A stretch of 55,608 nucleotides of DNA from Oscillospiraceae bacterium (lineage in GTDB: Bacteria; Bacillota; Clostridia; Oscillospirales; Oscillospiraceae). Where the stretch lies: contig SVLC01000004.1 in NCBI GenBank assembly GCA_015068155.1, forward strand, positions 1 to 55,608, given 5' to 3'. Position 1 is the first letter of the stretch. Each line of letters opens with the position of its first letter. Below are positions 18,811-28,253 of the stretch, piece after piece. The position numbers and the translations under genes are program-made. The notes below the pieces were generated by a model, which saw nothing but the letters and a program-made list of their open reading frames with translations, was not told where the DNA came from and ran no database searches.

Positions 18811-20733
18811 TTATTTGGTCAGATATGCGTGTAGCTGCGCCACCGTCGTCAGTTCCGCCGCATCTGCGGCCTCAATGCGAGCGCCCAACCGCTCCCGGAT
18901 CAGGCCCAGCAGCGTATAGAAATCCATGCTGCTGCCACCCAGATCCCGGAAGAAATGGCTGTCCCGACCGATTTGTGTCACATCCTTGCCCAGGACTTCC
19001 GCGAACAGCGCCGCCAGTTCCTTTTCCAGGTCCGCAAACATGGCGCCGTCCTCCACGGTTGCCTCTGTAGGTGTGAACACCCGCAGCCCGCCGTTTCTCA
19101 CCCGGGCCGCCACGCTCTTGCGTGACAGCTTGAATTCACCGGGCGCCAACAGCGCGTCCCCCGTGAAATAAACGGTGCGGATCACCCGATCCAGCTTTGC
19201 CTCGGCAATTTTTCGGGACAGATCCCGGGAAAGCGTCAAAATTCTTTGGGGCGAGAAGCAACCGGGCACCGATGCCACCACCGCGACCCGGTTATCTTCC
19301 TGCCTGAAAACACACAATTTATCAATACCCGGCGTGGCAATGGCCGCTTCTGCCAGGGTGGGATTGAGGTTTTCGCCATCTTCGCACACGATTAGATCGT
19401 CCGCCCTGCCGGTGATATAATACCGGCCATCCCGGTACTGGGCCATATCATGGGTATCGAACCATGCATCCTCCCGGGCATAGATCACTTCTCCGTCACA
19501 GAGAATACGGGCTGCGCGGGCCTTGCCCCGGGCCAGAAGATGGCCTTCGTCGCTGATGGCATATTCCATATTGCCAAAGGTGGTGCCCACAGAACCCAGA
19601 TTGACCACTTTCTTTTTGTCCGATCTTTCCAGGGATGTAATGCCGATCTCCGTCATGCCGTAGCCATTGGCCAGATGATAACCCAGGCTGTTGAAAAAAC
19701 GCAGGGTATCCGGTTCAATATGACTGCCGCCGCTGATCAAAAACTGGACGCTGTCGCCAAAAAGGCCTTCCCGCACTTCACGCATCAGCTTGCGGGCCAG
19801 CATATTGCCGGCAGAGCCATCCAAACGATTGATCAGCGCGGATGCTTTCATAAATTTCTGACTGGTTTTTTCGCCCCGGGCGCAGATCTTGGCCCAGGCT
19901 GCCCGATGCACCGCTTCCCACACCATGGGCACTGCAAAAATATGGGTCACCTTGTGCTTTTTCACCGTCCGCTGGATGGTGGCCGGATCCAAGTCCCGGG
20001 GGAACACGAATGTGCGGGAAAAGAACCCAAACCACAAATATACCGCGATAAAGCCGAACACATGGCACAGCGGCAGCAGCACCAGTTGCTTCAGTTCTCC
20101 CTCATAATGCCGCTTGATGCCGGGACAGGCCGTAATGATGTTGGCGCTGTCCAAAATCTGATAATAGAAGTTTTCACCGGTATAGGCGCACAGTTTTACA
20201 TGCCCCATGGTGCCGGAGGACATAAACAGCACCTCATCGCCAAAGGGGCCCGGCTGCGCCGCGCCTTCTCCGGCCGGCAATTCCTCCCACAGCAGGGTCT
20301 GCGCCGCGGTGAAACGAACGCCGTCGCTGATGACGGCGCCAACCTGATAATCGGCCAACACCTGCTCCAGTATCTCCTTCGCCAGGCGGGTATTCATCAG
20401 CAGCGGCCGATAACCCGCCGCCAAAATCGCCCAGAACGATACCAGCCATTCCGGACGGTTGGCCATACACAATCCCACCATTTCCCCCTTTGGCACCGTC
20501 GCCAGAGCCGAAGCCACCGCAGGTACTGCGGACAGGATCCGGTTTTTGAATGCGCCATAGGTGATCTTGTTGATTCGGTAACCGTCGGTGGTCTCAACCA
20601 TCACATTGTCCTGCTCGTCAAACATCAGTTCGAACAGCGATGCGAAGTTTTTCTCTTTTTCTTTGTACAAAGCAAGCTTATAGGCAACGTATTGCTCTAC
20701 GCTGCGCAAGCCGTGAATATTCTGAAGCCTCAT
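18811..20733 (-). CDS. AMP-dependent ligase fused to a C-terminal acyl carrier domain
   Basis: 640 residues from MRLQNIHGL. An upstream ATG at 20781 lacks a ribosome site, and the longer frame back to 20889 runs through the promoter. The adenylating part carries YGMTE, YITGRADDLIV and a C-terminal lysine region GEFKLSRKS. The ATP loop reads MSSGTMGHVKLCA, where most relatives have SSGTTGxPK: the second Thr is Met and the Pro is absent. The last about 85 residues are a carrier domain with DLGGSSMDF holding the phosphopantetheine serine. It probably loads an acyl group onto its own carrier domain, or has become a loading/transfer platform if the altered loop reduces activity. It is the first gene of the seven-gene operon. 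Confidence 0.87.
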   Translation of the reverse strand: MRLQNIHGLRSVEQYVAYKLALYKEKEKNFASLFELMFDEQDNVMVETTDGYRINKITYGAFKNRILSAVPAVASALATVPKGEMVGLCMANRPEWLVSFWAILAAGYRPLLMNTRLAKEILEQVLADYQVGAVISDGVRFTAAQTLLWEELPAGEGAAQPGPFGDEVLFMSSGTMGHVKLCAYTGENFYYQILDSANIITACPGIKRHYEGELKQLVLLPLCHVFGFIAVYLWFGFFSRTFVFPRDLDPATIQRTVKKHKVTHIFAVPMVWEAVHRAAWAKICARGEKTSQKFMKASALINRLDGSAGNMLARKLMREVREGLFGDSVQFLISGGSHIEPDTLRFFNSLGYHLANGYGMTEIGITSLERSDKKKVVNLGSVGTTFGNMEYAISDEGHLLARGKARAARILCDGEVIYAREDAWFDTHDMAQYRDGRYYITGRADDLIVCEDGENLNPTLAEAAIATPGIDKLCVFRQEDNRVAVVASVPGCFSPQRILTLSRDLSRKIAEAKLDRVIRTVYFTGDALLAPGEFKLSRKSVAARVRNGGLRVFTPTEATVEDGAMFADLEKELAALFAEVLGKDVTQIGRDSHFFRDLGGSSMDFYTLLGLIRERLGARIEAADAAELTTVAQLHAYLTK

Positions 20734-20791
20734 GGATCCGTTGCCTTTCTGCCGATCTTGTCGTTTTTTGTCGATTGCCATAGTTATATTA

Positions 20792-20820
20792 CTTTTATCA
20801 CATCTGCCCCCTTTTTTCAA
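20792..20820 (-). promoter_or_regulatory. Promoter of the lipid-type operon
   Basis: Minus-strand TTGAAA (20820-20815) and TAAAAG (20797-20792), spacer 17; a second TA-rich box TAATAT follows directly. No other good promoter is seen until 12775, which supports a single seven-gene transcript. The 355-base gap 20734-21088 holds this promoter and the divergent one at 21010-21038; I see nothing else in it. Confidence 0.65.
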
Positions 20821-21009
20821 TAGGGAGTTTGTGACTGCACAGGCTGCATCCCCGGTTGCAGTATATTCAGATCCGCCTGGGGCGTCCACTTTTTTGCATC
20901 AAATGACAGGAAACCTGCGCAAATGATCAAAATCCCACCTGCTCGCCAATGTTCCGGCATTCCGCCGTCCCCCCCTTCTTCATAACCTCCCCGTTCCGGC
21001 AGAATGTTC

Positions 21010-21038
21010 TTGCACTTTTCTTTTTCCTTTGTTAAAAT
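21010..21038 (+). promoter_or_regulatory. Promoter of the J-like/Hsp70 operon
   Basis: TTGCAC (21010-21015) and TAAAAT (21033-21038) with a 17-base pyrimidine-rich spacer, about 50 bases before the ATG at 21089. No CIRCE (HrcA) inverted repeat is seen, so the pair is not under the usual heat-shock repressor. Confidence 0.7.
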
Positions 21039-21088
21039 AGCGGTATACTGTACGCCTTTACGGCAAAATATCGCAAGGAGGATCTTTC

Positions 21089-24000
21089 ATGGATTGGTTT
21101 ATTCTGGGCATTGAACCCACAAAAGATAAAAAGGCCATCACCGATGCTTACCGGCAAAAGCTGCGTCAGACAAATCCGGAAGACAAGCCGGAGGAATTTA
21201 AGGCCCTGCGCAACGCCTACGAAGAAGCCATCGCTTTGGCTGACCAGGCAGATACCGAGCCGGTCCGGGACGAAAGTCCGGTTGGCCTTTGGATGAGAGC
21301 CATTGAAGAACTGTATTCCGATTACGCCGCCCGCATTGACCCCGCGCTCTGGAAAGAACGGATGGGCAGCGATGTGTGTATCGGTTTGGATACCCGCCCT
21401 GCCGCAGAAGAGGCTCTGCTGAAGTTCCTTATGGAAAACTACCATCTGCCGAGGGCCGTTTGGCAGGTGCTGGACGGCACTTTCCAGTTCAGCGCGCGGG
21501 CAGAAGAACTCTACGAGACCTGGCCCAGGGATTTTATCGATCACGCCGTACTTGCCGGCATCCGCTTCGAGCCTTCCCTGGCTTATGAACTGTTTACTCC
21601 CGGTGTAAACGGCAGGGATTGCGACGCCTACCGCAGGCTCTATTTCCAGGCCAATCAGGCCCCGCTGGAGGAGATCGACGCCATCCTGGCGCAGATGGAT
21701 GGGCTGACTGAGCGTCATCCCTACGGTGAAGCTCTGCGTTATCGGCTCTATATGGAAACCGGACGGGAGCAGGAAGGCAAGGACGGTTTCCGCCAACTGG
21801 CAGAAGCCTACCCGGACAACGATTATCTGGTGATCACCTGGGCAGAAATATGCATGCGCGACGGCAATTGGGAAGAAGCCGAATGTCTTGCTTCCCGCAT
21901 ATTGCAAAACGATCCCCAGGCAGTCAAAGCCCAAATGGTCCACGCCCAATACCTGGCCGAAAAACAGCAGTATCACGAAGCCAAGGAATGCGGCTACGAG
22001 ATCTACCGGCTCTCCGGGGAAAACCCCATGCTTCTGGAGCAGATCGTGGAACTGATCAAAGTGTGGAACCGGCAATTGATCTGCCAGCGGGAGGCTGCAT
22101 ACGAAGAAAACCCTGCGGACATCAACAACATGATCGAACTGGCCTGGTGCTACAGCCAAAATGACCGGATGGATGCGGCCATGGAACTGGCGAAAAAGAT
22201 CGATCCCGACTATGAAGACGCCTACGCCTATCACAACCTGCTGGGCAAACTCTACCATAACTGCGGAAAGTTTGAAGATGCCCTGCCCCATCTGCAGGCC
22301 GCAGAAACCGTTCTGCGCAATACCGCCGACGACGGCACCAAGGAAACCAGGAAGCGGCTGGCAAGATTGCCGGAAATGCTGCAGATCCAGGGCAACTGTT
22401 TGGCGCAATTGGGCCGTCCCGCAGAAGCCAAGGAAAAATTCCAGCAGGCTTTGGAACTGGCGCCGGAGGATACGGAAGTGCTGTCGCTGATGGGCAAGAT
22501 CCTGTTTGCCACCGGCGATTATGCCTATGCGGTGGATATTTTCCGCCGGCTGCTGGCACTGTCGCCGGGGGCCATGGTGGCCGAGCTGCTGATGGTGATG
22601 TGTCTTTATCGGAGCCATCAGGACAAAGAAGCCTTTGAGGCCGCCGATCACGCCATTGCCGTTCACGGAAATGACCTGACCTTGTATCTGATCAAGGCCC
22701 AGATCCTGATTCGCAACCAGCGTTTTCAGGACGCCCGGGAAATTCTGGACTTCCTCCGGGAAAATGACGCGCCTGCGGATGTGGCCATGGACTTTATCCA
22801 GGCTGAGCTGACGGATCTGGAGCAAAAGGATACCAAGTCCGCCTATGAGCAGTACCGCGCCCTGCAGCAGCGGGTGGAAGCCGGCGAAAATCTGCTTTGG
22901 AGCAGCGAACTATACTACCGTCTGGCCATTCTGGCAGGCAACCGGCTGGATATCAGCAAGGAAGCAGACCGCAAAACCGTTATGGATCTGATCGACAAGG
23001 GTCTGGAATACCAGGACCAGGATGGGGATCTGCTGCGCTATAAAGCCTGGATACTGAAAAAATGCGGGCTGCAGGAAGATGCCATCGCCATGTATCAGGC
23101 CCTGATGGAGAAATACCCCCAATCCGATGCGGCGCTGCAGGGCATTGCCGAAGCCTACTACGCGGACCTGAGCCGCTATGCCGCCCAGGCCCTTACTTAC
23201 TATGAAAAGCTTTTGGAAACACGGAAAACGGCGGAGCTTTATTTCTATGCCGCCACCTGCAAGCGTCAGTTGGGGGATGCGGAAGGCGCAAGAGTCTATT
23301 ACCTGAAGGAACTGGAAATGGATCCGGAAGATATCGACGCCTTCCAGGGTCTGGCTCTGCTCTGCGACAGACAGGGCAAGTATGACGAATCCCTGAAGCT
23401 GCTGGACCAGGGTTTGGCCATTATGGAAGAATATGACCGCGCCTTTGATCCCATGGTGGAGCACAAAGCCCAGATCCTGCGCCGCATGGGCCGATTTGCC
23501 GAAGCCCTTGCCTTTTTGGCAGACGCGGAAAAACGCTACCGCTTCGACAATGTATTCCAGCTTTCCTTTGATATCTGCTGCCAGGCCGGTTGGTGGGATC
23601 GGGCAAAGCAGGTGCTGCAGGCATGGAAACAGGCAAACCGCAATGACCCGGACCTGATGGTCGCTGCCGGTCGGCTGCATTTGCTGCAGGGCAAGCTTTT
23701 GAAAGCCACCTTCGCCATGGCTCCCGCCAAGCACAAGCTGCCCTATCGGCAGATCCATGATTTCCGGCTGCAGCTGGCGGAGTTGGAGCAGAATTATGCC
23801 CGGCAGGCGGAACTGTTGAATCTGCAGGCCAAATATGACCCCACCGATGACCATACCCTGTCGTTGCTGGCGCTGGCCTACTGGCATATGGGCAAAACCG
23901 CCGTGGCCAAAGGCGCCGCCTTGAAAGCATTGGCGCTTTTGGATAAAACCCTGACGCAAAATCTCACTGACGAACCGCTGTACCGCAGCCGCCGCAGCCT

Positions 24001-24250
24001 GATGCTGGCGATCTTGGGCCGGGCCGAAGAAGCCCGGGCAGAATTGGCCAATACCCGCAAGCTGCCGCTGTGTCACTTCTGTGAATACGGCAGCTGCAAG
24101 GACGCGGATATATACGAGGCGCAGATCGAGGAGATCCTGGGCAATACGGACAAGGCGCAGCAGCTCTTTGACCAGGGCAGAGCCAAATGGCCGGATGATC
24201 TGGACTTCCTGTCGGGCCAGCGCCGTCTGAAAAAGAAGGGAAGAAAGTAA
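21089..24250 (+). CDS. J-like domain / TPR co-chaperone paired with an HscC-type Hsp70
   Basis: 1,053 residues. Residues 1-50 form a J-like domain (LGIEPTKDKKAITDAYRQ, then PEEFKALRNAYEEAI) in which the usual His-Pro-Asp is replaced by Asn-Pro-Glu-Asp (29-32). The rest, from about residue 120, is a long array of TPR-type helical repeats, many ending in A-x-x-x-Y or P-x-x-A patterns. Such proteins are known beside HscC-like Hsp70s (DjlB/DjlC type in enterobacteria), where they act as dedicated partners. The stop TAA abuts the ATG of the Hsp70 gene with no gap, so translation is coupled. CAAGGAGGATCTTTC precedes the start. The client protein is unknown. Confidence 0.88.
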   Translation: MDWFILGIEPTKDKKAITDAYRQKLRQTNPEDKPEEFKALRNAYEEAIALADQADTEPVRDESPVGLWMRAIEELYSDYAARIDPALWKERMGSDVCIGLDTRPAAEEALLKFLMENYHLPRAVWQVLDGTFQFSARAEELYETWPRDFIDHAVLAGIRFEPSLAYELFTPGVNGRDCDAYRRLYFQANQAPLEEIDAILAQMDGLTERHPYGEALRYRLYMETGREQEGKDGFRQLAEAYPDNDYLVITWAEICMRDGNWEEAECLASRILQNDPQAVKAQMVHAQYLAEKQQYHEAKECGYEIYRLSGENPMLLEQIVELIKVWNRQLICQREAAYEENPADINNMIELAWCYSQNDRMDAAMELAKKIDPDYEDAYAYHNLLGKLYHNCGKFEDALPHLQAAETVLRNTADDGTKETRKRLARLPEMLQIQGNCLAQLGRPAEAKEKFQQALELAPEDTEVLSLMGKILFATGDYAYAVDIFRRLLALSPGAMVAELLMVMCLYRSHQDKEAFEAADHAIAVHGNDLTLYLIKAQILIRNQRFQDAREILDFLRENDAPADVAMDFIQAELTDLEQKDTKSAYEQYRALQQRVEAGENLLWSSELYYRLAILAGNRLDISKEADRKTVMDLIDKGLEYQDQDGDLLRYKAWILKKCGLQEDAIAMYQALMEKYPQSDAALQGIAEAYYADLSRYAAQALTYYEKLLETRKTAELYFYAATCKRQLGDAEGARVYYLKELEMDPEDIDAFQGLALLCDRQGKYDESLKLLDQGLAIMEEYDRAFDPMVEHKAQILRRMGRFAEALAFLADAEKRYRFDNVFQLSFDICCQAGWWDRAKQVLQAWKQANRNDPDLMVAAGRLHLLQGKLLKATFAMAPAKHKLPYRQIHDFRLQLAELEQNYARQAELLNLQAKYDPTDDHTLSLLALAYWHMGKTAVAKGAALKALALLDKTLTQNLTDEPLYRSRRSLMLAILGRAEEARAELANTRKLPLCHFCEYGSCKDADIYEAQIEEILGNTDKAQQLFDQGRAKWPDDLDFLSGQRRLKKKGRK

Positions 24251-25936
24251 ATGCTGATCGGAATCGACTTAGGCACTACCAACTCCTTGGTTGCCTGCTT
24301 CCGAAACGGAACGGCGGAGATCATCCCCAACCGCCTGGGAGAGAATTTGACACCCTCTGTTGTCAGCGTGGACAGCAAGGGAACGGTGTATGTAGGCCGC
24401 TCGGCCAAGGAACGGGCCATGCTGCATCCCCTGGAAAGCGCCAGCGTCTTCAAGCGAAGCATGGGCACAGACCGGGAATACAAATTAGGCGATTGGACCC
24501 TCCGGGCGGAGGAGCTTTCCAGCCTGGTGCTGCGGAGCCTGAAAGAGGATGCGGAAAGCTATCTTGGCGAACCGGTGACGGACGCCATCATCAGCGTGCC
24601 TGCCTACTTTAATGATCTGCAGCGCAAGGCCACCAAGCGGGCCGGCGAGCTGGCAGGCCTAAATGTGGTGCGCATTATCAACGAACCCACCGCAGCCGCC
24701 ATTGCCCATGGCATGGCAGCGGAACACGACGCCCGCTATCTGGTATTTGATTTGGGCGGCGGCACCTTCGATGTTTCCGTTTTGGAGCTGTATCAGCCCA
24801 TTATGGAAGTTCACGCCATTGCCGGCGACAATTTTATCGGCGGCGAAGATTTTACGGATGTGCTGTATGGTCTGTTCCTGCAATGCGCCGGCGCTGCGCC
24901 GGAATCTTTGGATCTCAAAACCCGCAGCGAAGTGCGGAAAAGCGCCGAGGCTTGCAAATGCGCCTTTTCGGACAAGGACGAAATCACCATGTGCTGCGCC
25001 ATCCGTGGGCAAATGCACATTATGCAGCTGACACTGGAAGAATACGAGCGGGCCTGCGCGCCCCTGTTGGACCGGCTGCGCAAACCCATCGAACGGAGTT
25101 TGAAGGATGCGGGGGTCAGCCTGCAGCAGATCGATCAGATCGTGCTGGTGGGCGGCGCCACCAAATCTCCCATTGTCCGGCGGTTTGTTACCAAATTGTT
25201 CGGACGCATCCCCTGCTTTGGCGTCAATCCGGATGAAGCGGTGGCGCTGGGCGCGGCCTTGCAGTGCGGCATGCGCTCCCGGGACAAGGAGATCCAGGAA
25301 GTGGTGCTGACCGATGTATGCCCCTTCACCCTGGGCACGGAAGTGATGGTGGACAACGGCGCATTTGAAGAACCGGGCCATTACCTGCCCATCATCGAGC
25401 GCAACACGGTGATCCCCGTCAGCCGCACGGAAACCGTATGCACCGCCCACGACGATCAGACCCGGATCACGGTAAAGATCCTCCAGGGTGAAAGCCGCAT
25501 GTCGCAGAACAATCTGCTGTTGGGGGAATTGTCCGTTCCCGTGCCGGCAGGCCCGAAGGGCAAAGAAGCGGTGGATATCACCTATACCTATGATGTAAAT
25601 TCTTTACTGGAAGTGGAGGTTTTCGTTCATTCCTCCAGGCTCCGCCGCAAGATTCTGATCCAGGGTAATCAAAGCCGTCTTTCCCAGGAAGAAGCGGAAA
25701 AACGGATGGAAGCGCTGCAATATCTCAAGCAAAACCCCAGAGACGAAGAGCCGAACCGTTTGGTTCTGCTCCGGGGTGAACGGCTTTACGAGGAAGCCAC
25801 CGGCGAGACCCGCCGGGCCATTGATCGGGCCATGCTGGAATTCGACCGGGCGCTGAAAAAGCAGGACCGGGGGCAGATCCAGCGGGCCAGAGAAAAGCTG
25901 ACCCAATTCCTCGACGAAATAGAACACGGCCAATAA
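24251..25936 (+). CDS. hscC: HscC-like Hsp70 chaperone
   Basis: 561 residues, shorter than DnaK (about 610-640). The nucleotide-binding domain is complete: IGIDLGTTNSLVA (3-15), NEPTAAAIAHG (about 139-149), YLVFDLGGGTFDVSVLEL (about 156-173), and LVGGATKSPIVRRF (about 298-311). The substrate-binding domain is shorter and the helical lid is reduced to one charged C-terminal helix (SQEEAEKRMEALQ onward), as in the HscC group. No GrpE or DnaJ gene is nearby. HscC proteins are specialised Hsp70s; together with the coupled J-like/TPR gene this forms a two-part chaperone system. Confidence 0.9.
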   Translation: MLIGIDLGTTNSLVACFRNGTAEIIPNRLGENLTPSVVSVDSKGTVYVGRSAKERAMLHPLESASVFKRSMGTDREYKLGDWTLRAEELSSLVLRSLKEDAESYLGEPVTDAIISVPAYFNDLQRKATKRAGELAGLNVVRIINEPTAAAIAHGMAAEHDARYLVFDLGGGTFDVSVLELYQPIMEVHAIAGDNFIGGEDFTDVLYGLFLQCAGAAPESLDLKTRSEVRKSAEACKCAFSDKDEITMCCAIRGQMHIMQLTLEEYERACAPLLDRLRKPIERSLKDAGVSLQQIDQIVLVGGATKSPIVRRFVTKLFGRIPCFGVNPDEAVALGAALQCGMRSRDKEIQEVVLTDVCPFTLGTEVMVDNGAFEEPGHYLPIIERNTVIPVSRTETVCTAHDDQTRITVKILQGESRMSQNNLLLGELSVPVPAGPKGKEAVDITYTYDVNSLLEVEVFVHSSRLRRKILIQGNQSRLSQEEAEKRMEALQYLKQNPRDEEPNRLVLLRGERLYEEATGETRRAIDRAMLEFDRALKKQDRGQIQRAREKLTQFLDEIEHGQ

Positions 25937-25941
25937 ACCTG

Positions 25942-25975
25942 GCGGGATCCGGCAACCAACCGGATCCCGCTTTTT
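25942..25975 (+). terminator. Rho-independent terminator of the Hsp70 operon
   Basis: GCGGGATCCGG and CCGGATCCCGC form an 11-bp perfect stem with a 7-base loop, followed by TTTTT, just after the hscC stop. Confidence 0.93.
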
Positions 25976-26018
25976 GTGCTTTGCCCCTCCCCCACCGGTG
26001 ACATTCTGCGGCTTCCGC

Positions 26019-26045
26019 TGTCATTGACGCAGGAATTATGTCATT
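26019..26045 (+). promoter_or_regulatory. Candidate activator site: TGTCATT direct repeat, 20-base period
   Basis: TGTCATT occurs at 26019-26025 and 26039-26045, two helical turns apart and directly upstream of the -35 box of the ABC operon. This spacing suits an OmpR/PhoB-type response regulator such as those that control MacB/Bce-like transporters. No regulator gene is adjacent. Confidence 0.4.
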
Positions 26046-26059
26046 TGATGCAAAGGGCA

Positions 26060-26088
26060 TTGACACATTCTGCGCGGTACAGTAGGTT
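26060..26088 (+). promoter_or_regulatory. Promoter of the ABC transporter operon
   Basis: Consensus TTGACA (26060-26065), spacer 17, weak TAGGTT (26083-26088). A perfect -35 with a poor -10 suits an activated promoter. AAAGGAGGG lies ahead of the ATG at 26121. Confidence 0.5.
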
Positions 26089-26120
26089 GGAGCCATCCCA
26101 AAGCCAAAGGAGGGCTCCCA

Positions 26121-28253
26121 ATGAAGGTAACAAATCTTTGCAAAACCTATGCAACCAAGACCGGAGAAAAAGTACATGCTCTCAAGAATGTCAGCTTCGA
26201 TCTGCCGTCTTCGGGTATGGTGGTGATCCTGGGAAAATCCGGGTGCGGCAAATCTACTCTGCTGAACATTCTCGGTGGACTGGATCGTTTTGACAGCGGT
26301 GATGTGGAATGCTTTGGAAAGAGTCTGATGAGTCTTTCTCGCAAGGAACTGGATAATTACCGCAATTTCTTCGTCGGCTTTGTTTTTCAGGAATATCATC
26401 TGATCCCCGAGTTGGATGTGGCCGAAAATATTGCCCTGCCGCTACAGCTGCAAGGCGAAACGGACACAGAAGAAAAAGTTAAGTCTGCATTACAGCAGGT
26501 TGGCATGGTAGGCTTTGACAAGAGAAAAGTCGAGGAGCTGTCCGGCGGTCAAAAGCAGCGGGTTGCCATTGCAAGAGCTTTGGTGAAGGACCCAAAAATT
26601 ATTCTTGCAGACGAGCCTACCGGCGCATTGGATTCCCATTCCGGAGAGAACATTTTGAAAATACTCAAATGGATCTCACAAGAGAAGCTGGTTGTACTGG
26701 TGACCCATGACCGGGAATTTGCGGAGCAGTATGGCGACCGCATTATCGAATTGGCTGACGGCGTGGTAATGAGCGATAGCGACAGATCTTACCAGGAAAC
26801 AGATACGGAAGAAAAAGCAAAGCTACAAAAATCTCGATTGCCCATCAAAACTGCATTTAAAATCGGCCGCAGTAATTTTCAGCACCACCGTAACCGACTG
26901 ACATGGACGATTTTACTTTCCGTCATTGCGTTTTCGCTTCTGGCTCTTTCCTTATCCGTTGCGTTTTTGAATCCTGCCCATGTTTTTTGCCGGGAGATCA
27001 TCCGCAGCGATATGGAATTAACCGCAATTTATAAACTCCATTGGTATAGGCCTGAAAATGTCGTTGATCAATCCTTAGATAGATTTCTGGGCGATGACGG
27101 CAGATATAACGAGGATGTTCCAATGACCATGGAAGATGTGGAATTTCTGAAAAGCCTAACAGGAAATTCATATTCATTGGTTTATACTGATCTGGTCTTT
27201 TCCTTTCAAGACTATATTGCAGCCTCCCTCAACCAACAAAATGAGGCCAGAAGGCAGAATCCCGAGATCTGCTATGCAAACTGTGCGGATGGATACATCG
27301 CCATGACCGAAGAAGAATGCGAAAAATTGGGATTAACTGTGATTGGAGAACTGCCGAAGAACGCAGGAGAAGTAGCTATTAACGAGTGCCTGTTCAATAT
27401 CTTCGCGATCAAAGGATTGATAGAAGGCGGCACGATTTTTGAACTATCATCCTATGAGGATATTATTGGGCATAAAATTCCTGTCCATCCCGGGAGAATT
27501 ATTTCTAATGGTCCGTATTATAGTTCTGATCCTAGTAGGATAAAAACAATTACTGGCGTAGTAATAACGGGATGTAGTCGCAAATGCTTCAACGAACACT
27601 ATGCGCCCGAAGATAGATCAACATCACAAAACTGGGAAACTTATCACGAAAAAATCTTTGTCTGTGAGGACTATTTTGACGAATATACCTATGCTCTGTG
27701 CGCCATTCCACAGGACAGAACCGAACTAAAGGAAATGGTCAATTTCATTTTGGGGTACGAGGAGAATAATCTATCATATACGTTTGTAAACAAGTTGAGT
27801 GACGGTTTCTACGACTCTCTTGAGGCCGCTTCCTTGTTAAAAATGTTGTTCATATATTTAAGTGTTATCTTCTTGTTCTTTGCCATGTTGTTGCTTTCCA
27901 ATTATATTTTTTCATCTATGCAACGGCAAACAAAGCAGATCGGCATTCTCTCCGCTTTAGGCGCTGGATTTGGCGATCTATGTAAAGTTTATGGAAGTGC
28001 AATCGTTGCACTGTGTTCTATGATTGCAGCCATTACACTAGTCCTGCAAGTTTTGACCACTGGCTGGTTTAATAATTACTTACAAAGCATCACACGTTAT
28101 CTGCGATTTAGCCTTGTGCGTCTCAACTTGCCTGCTTCGCTACTGTTAATTGGGGTCATAGCAGCAGTCGCCGCCGCTGGCTGCTTGATTCCCCTCATCC
28201 ACATCCGGAAATTCAATCCAACCGCAATTATCAATAAGGGGCAAATCAAATGA
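26121..28253 (+). CDS. ABC transporter, MacB-like ATPase-permease fusion, copy 1
   Basis: 710 residues. The ATPase (1-about 225) has Walker A GKSGCGKST (38-46), Q-loop FQEYHLIPE, signature ELSGGQKQR (139-147), Walker B ILADEP (161-166) and THDREFA (H-loop). A linker leads to an FtsX/MacB-type permease: membrane helix at about 255-278, a large extracytoplasmic domain (about 280-565), then three C-terminal helices. Such transporters use the outer domain to export peptides or lipoproteins or to give resistance to antimicrobial peptides rather than classic import. It overlaps the next permease gene by ATGA. Together with the two related genes downstream it forms one operon. Confidence 0.9.
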   Translation: MKVTNLCKTYATKTGEKVHALKNVSFDLPSSGMVVILGKSGCGKSTLLNILGGLDRFDSGDVECFGKSLMSLSRKELDNYRNFFVGFVFQEYHLIPELDVAENIALPLQLQGETDTEEKVKSALQQVGMVGFDKRKVEELSGGQKQRVAIARALVKDPKIILADEPTGALDSHSGENILKILKWISQEKLVVLVTHDREFAEQYGDRIIELADGVVMSDSDRSYQETDTEEKAKLQKSRLPIKTAFKIGRSNFQHHRNRLTWTILLSVIAFSLLALSLSVAFLNPAHVFCREIIRSDMELTAIYKLHWYRPENVVDQSLDRFLGDDGRYNEDVPMTMEDVEFLKSLTGNSYSLVYTDLVFSFQDYIAASLNQQNEARRQNPEICYANCADGYIAMTEEECEKLGLTVIGELPKNAGEVAINECLFNIFAIKGLIEGGTIFELSSYEDIIGHKIPVHPGRIISNGPYYSSDPSRIKTITGVVITGCSRKCFNEHYAPEDRSTSQNWETYHEKIFVCEDYFDEYTYALCAIPQDRTELKEMVNFILGYEENNLSYTFVNKLSDGFYDSLEAASLLKMLFIYLSVIFLFFAMLLLSNYIFSSMQRQTKQIGILSALGAGFGDLCKVYGSAIVALCSMIAAITLVLQVLTTGWFNNYLQSITRYLRFSLVRLNLPASLLLIGVIAAVAAAGCLIPLIHIRKFNPTAIINKGQIK

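Noticed and set aside
20734..20889. Upstream extension of the ligase-ACP protein by 52 residues
   Set aside because: The extension crosses the likely promoter at 20792-20820 and has no ribosome site; the start at 20733 matches the family's N-terminus better.
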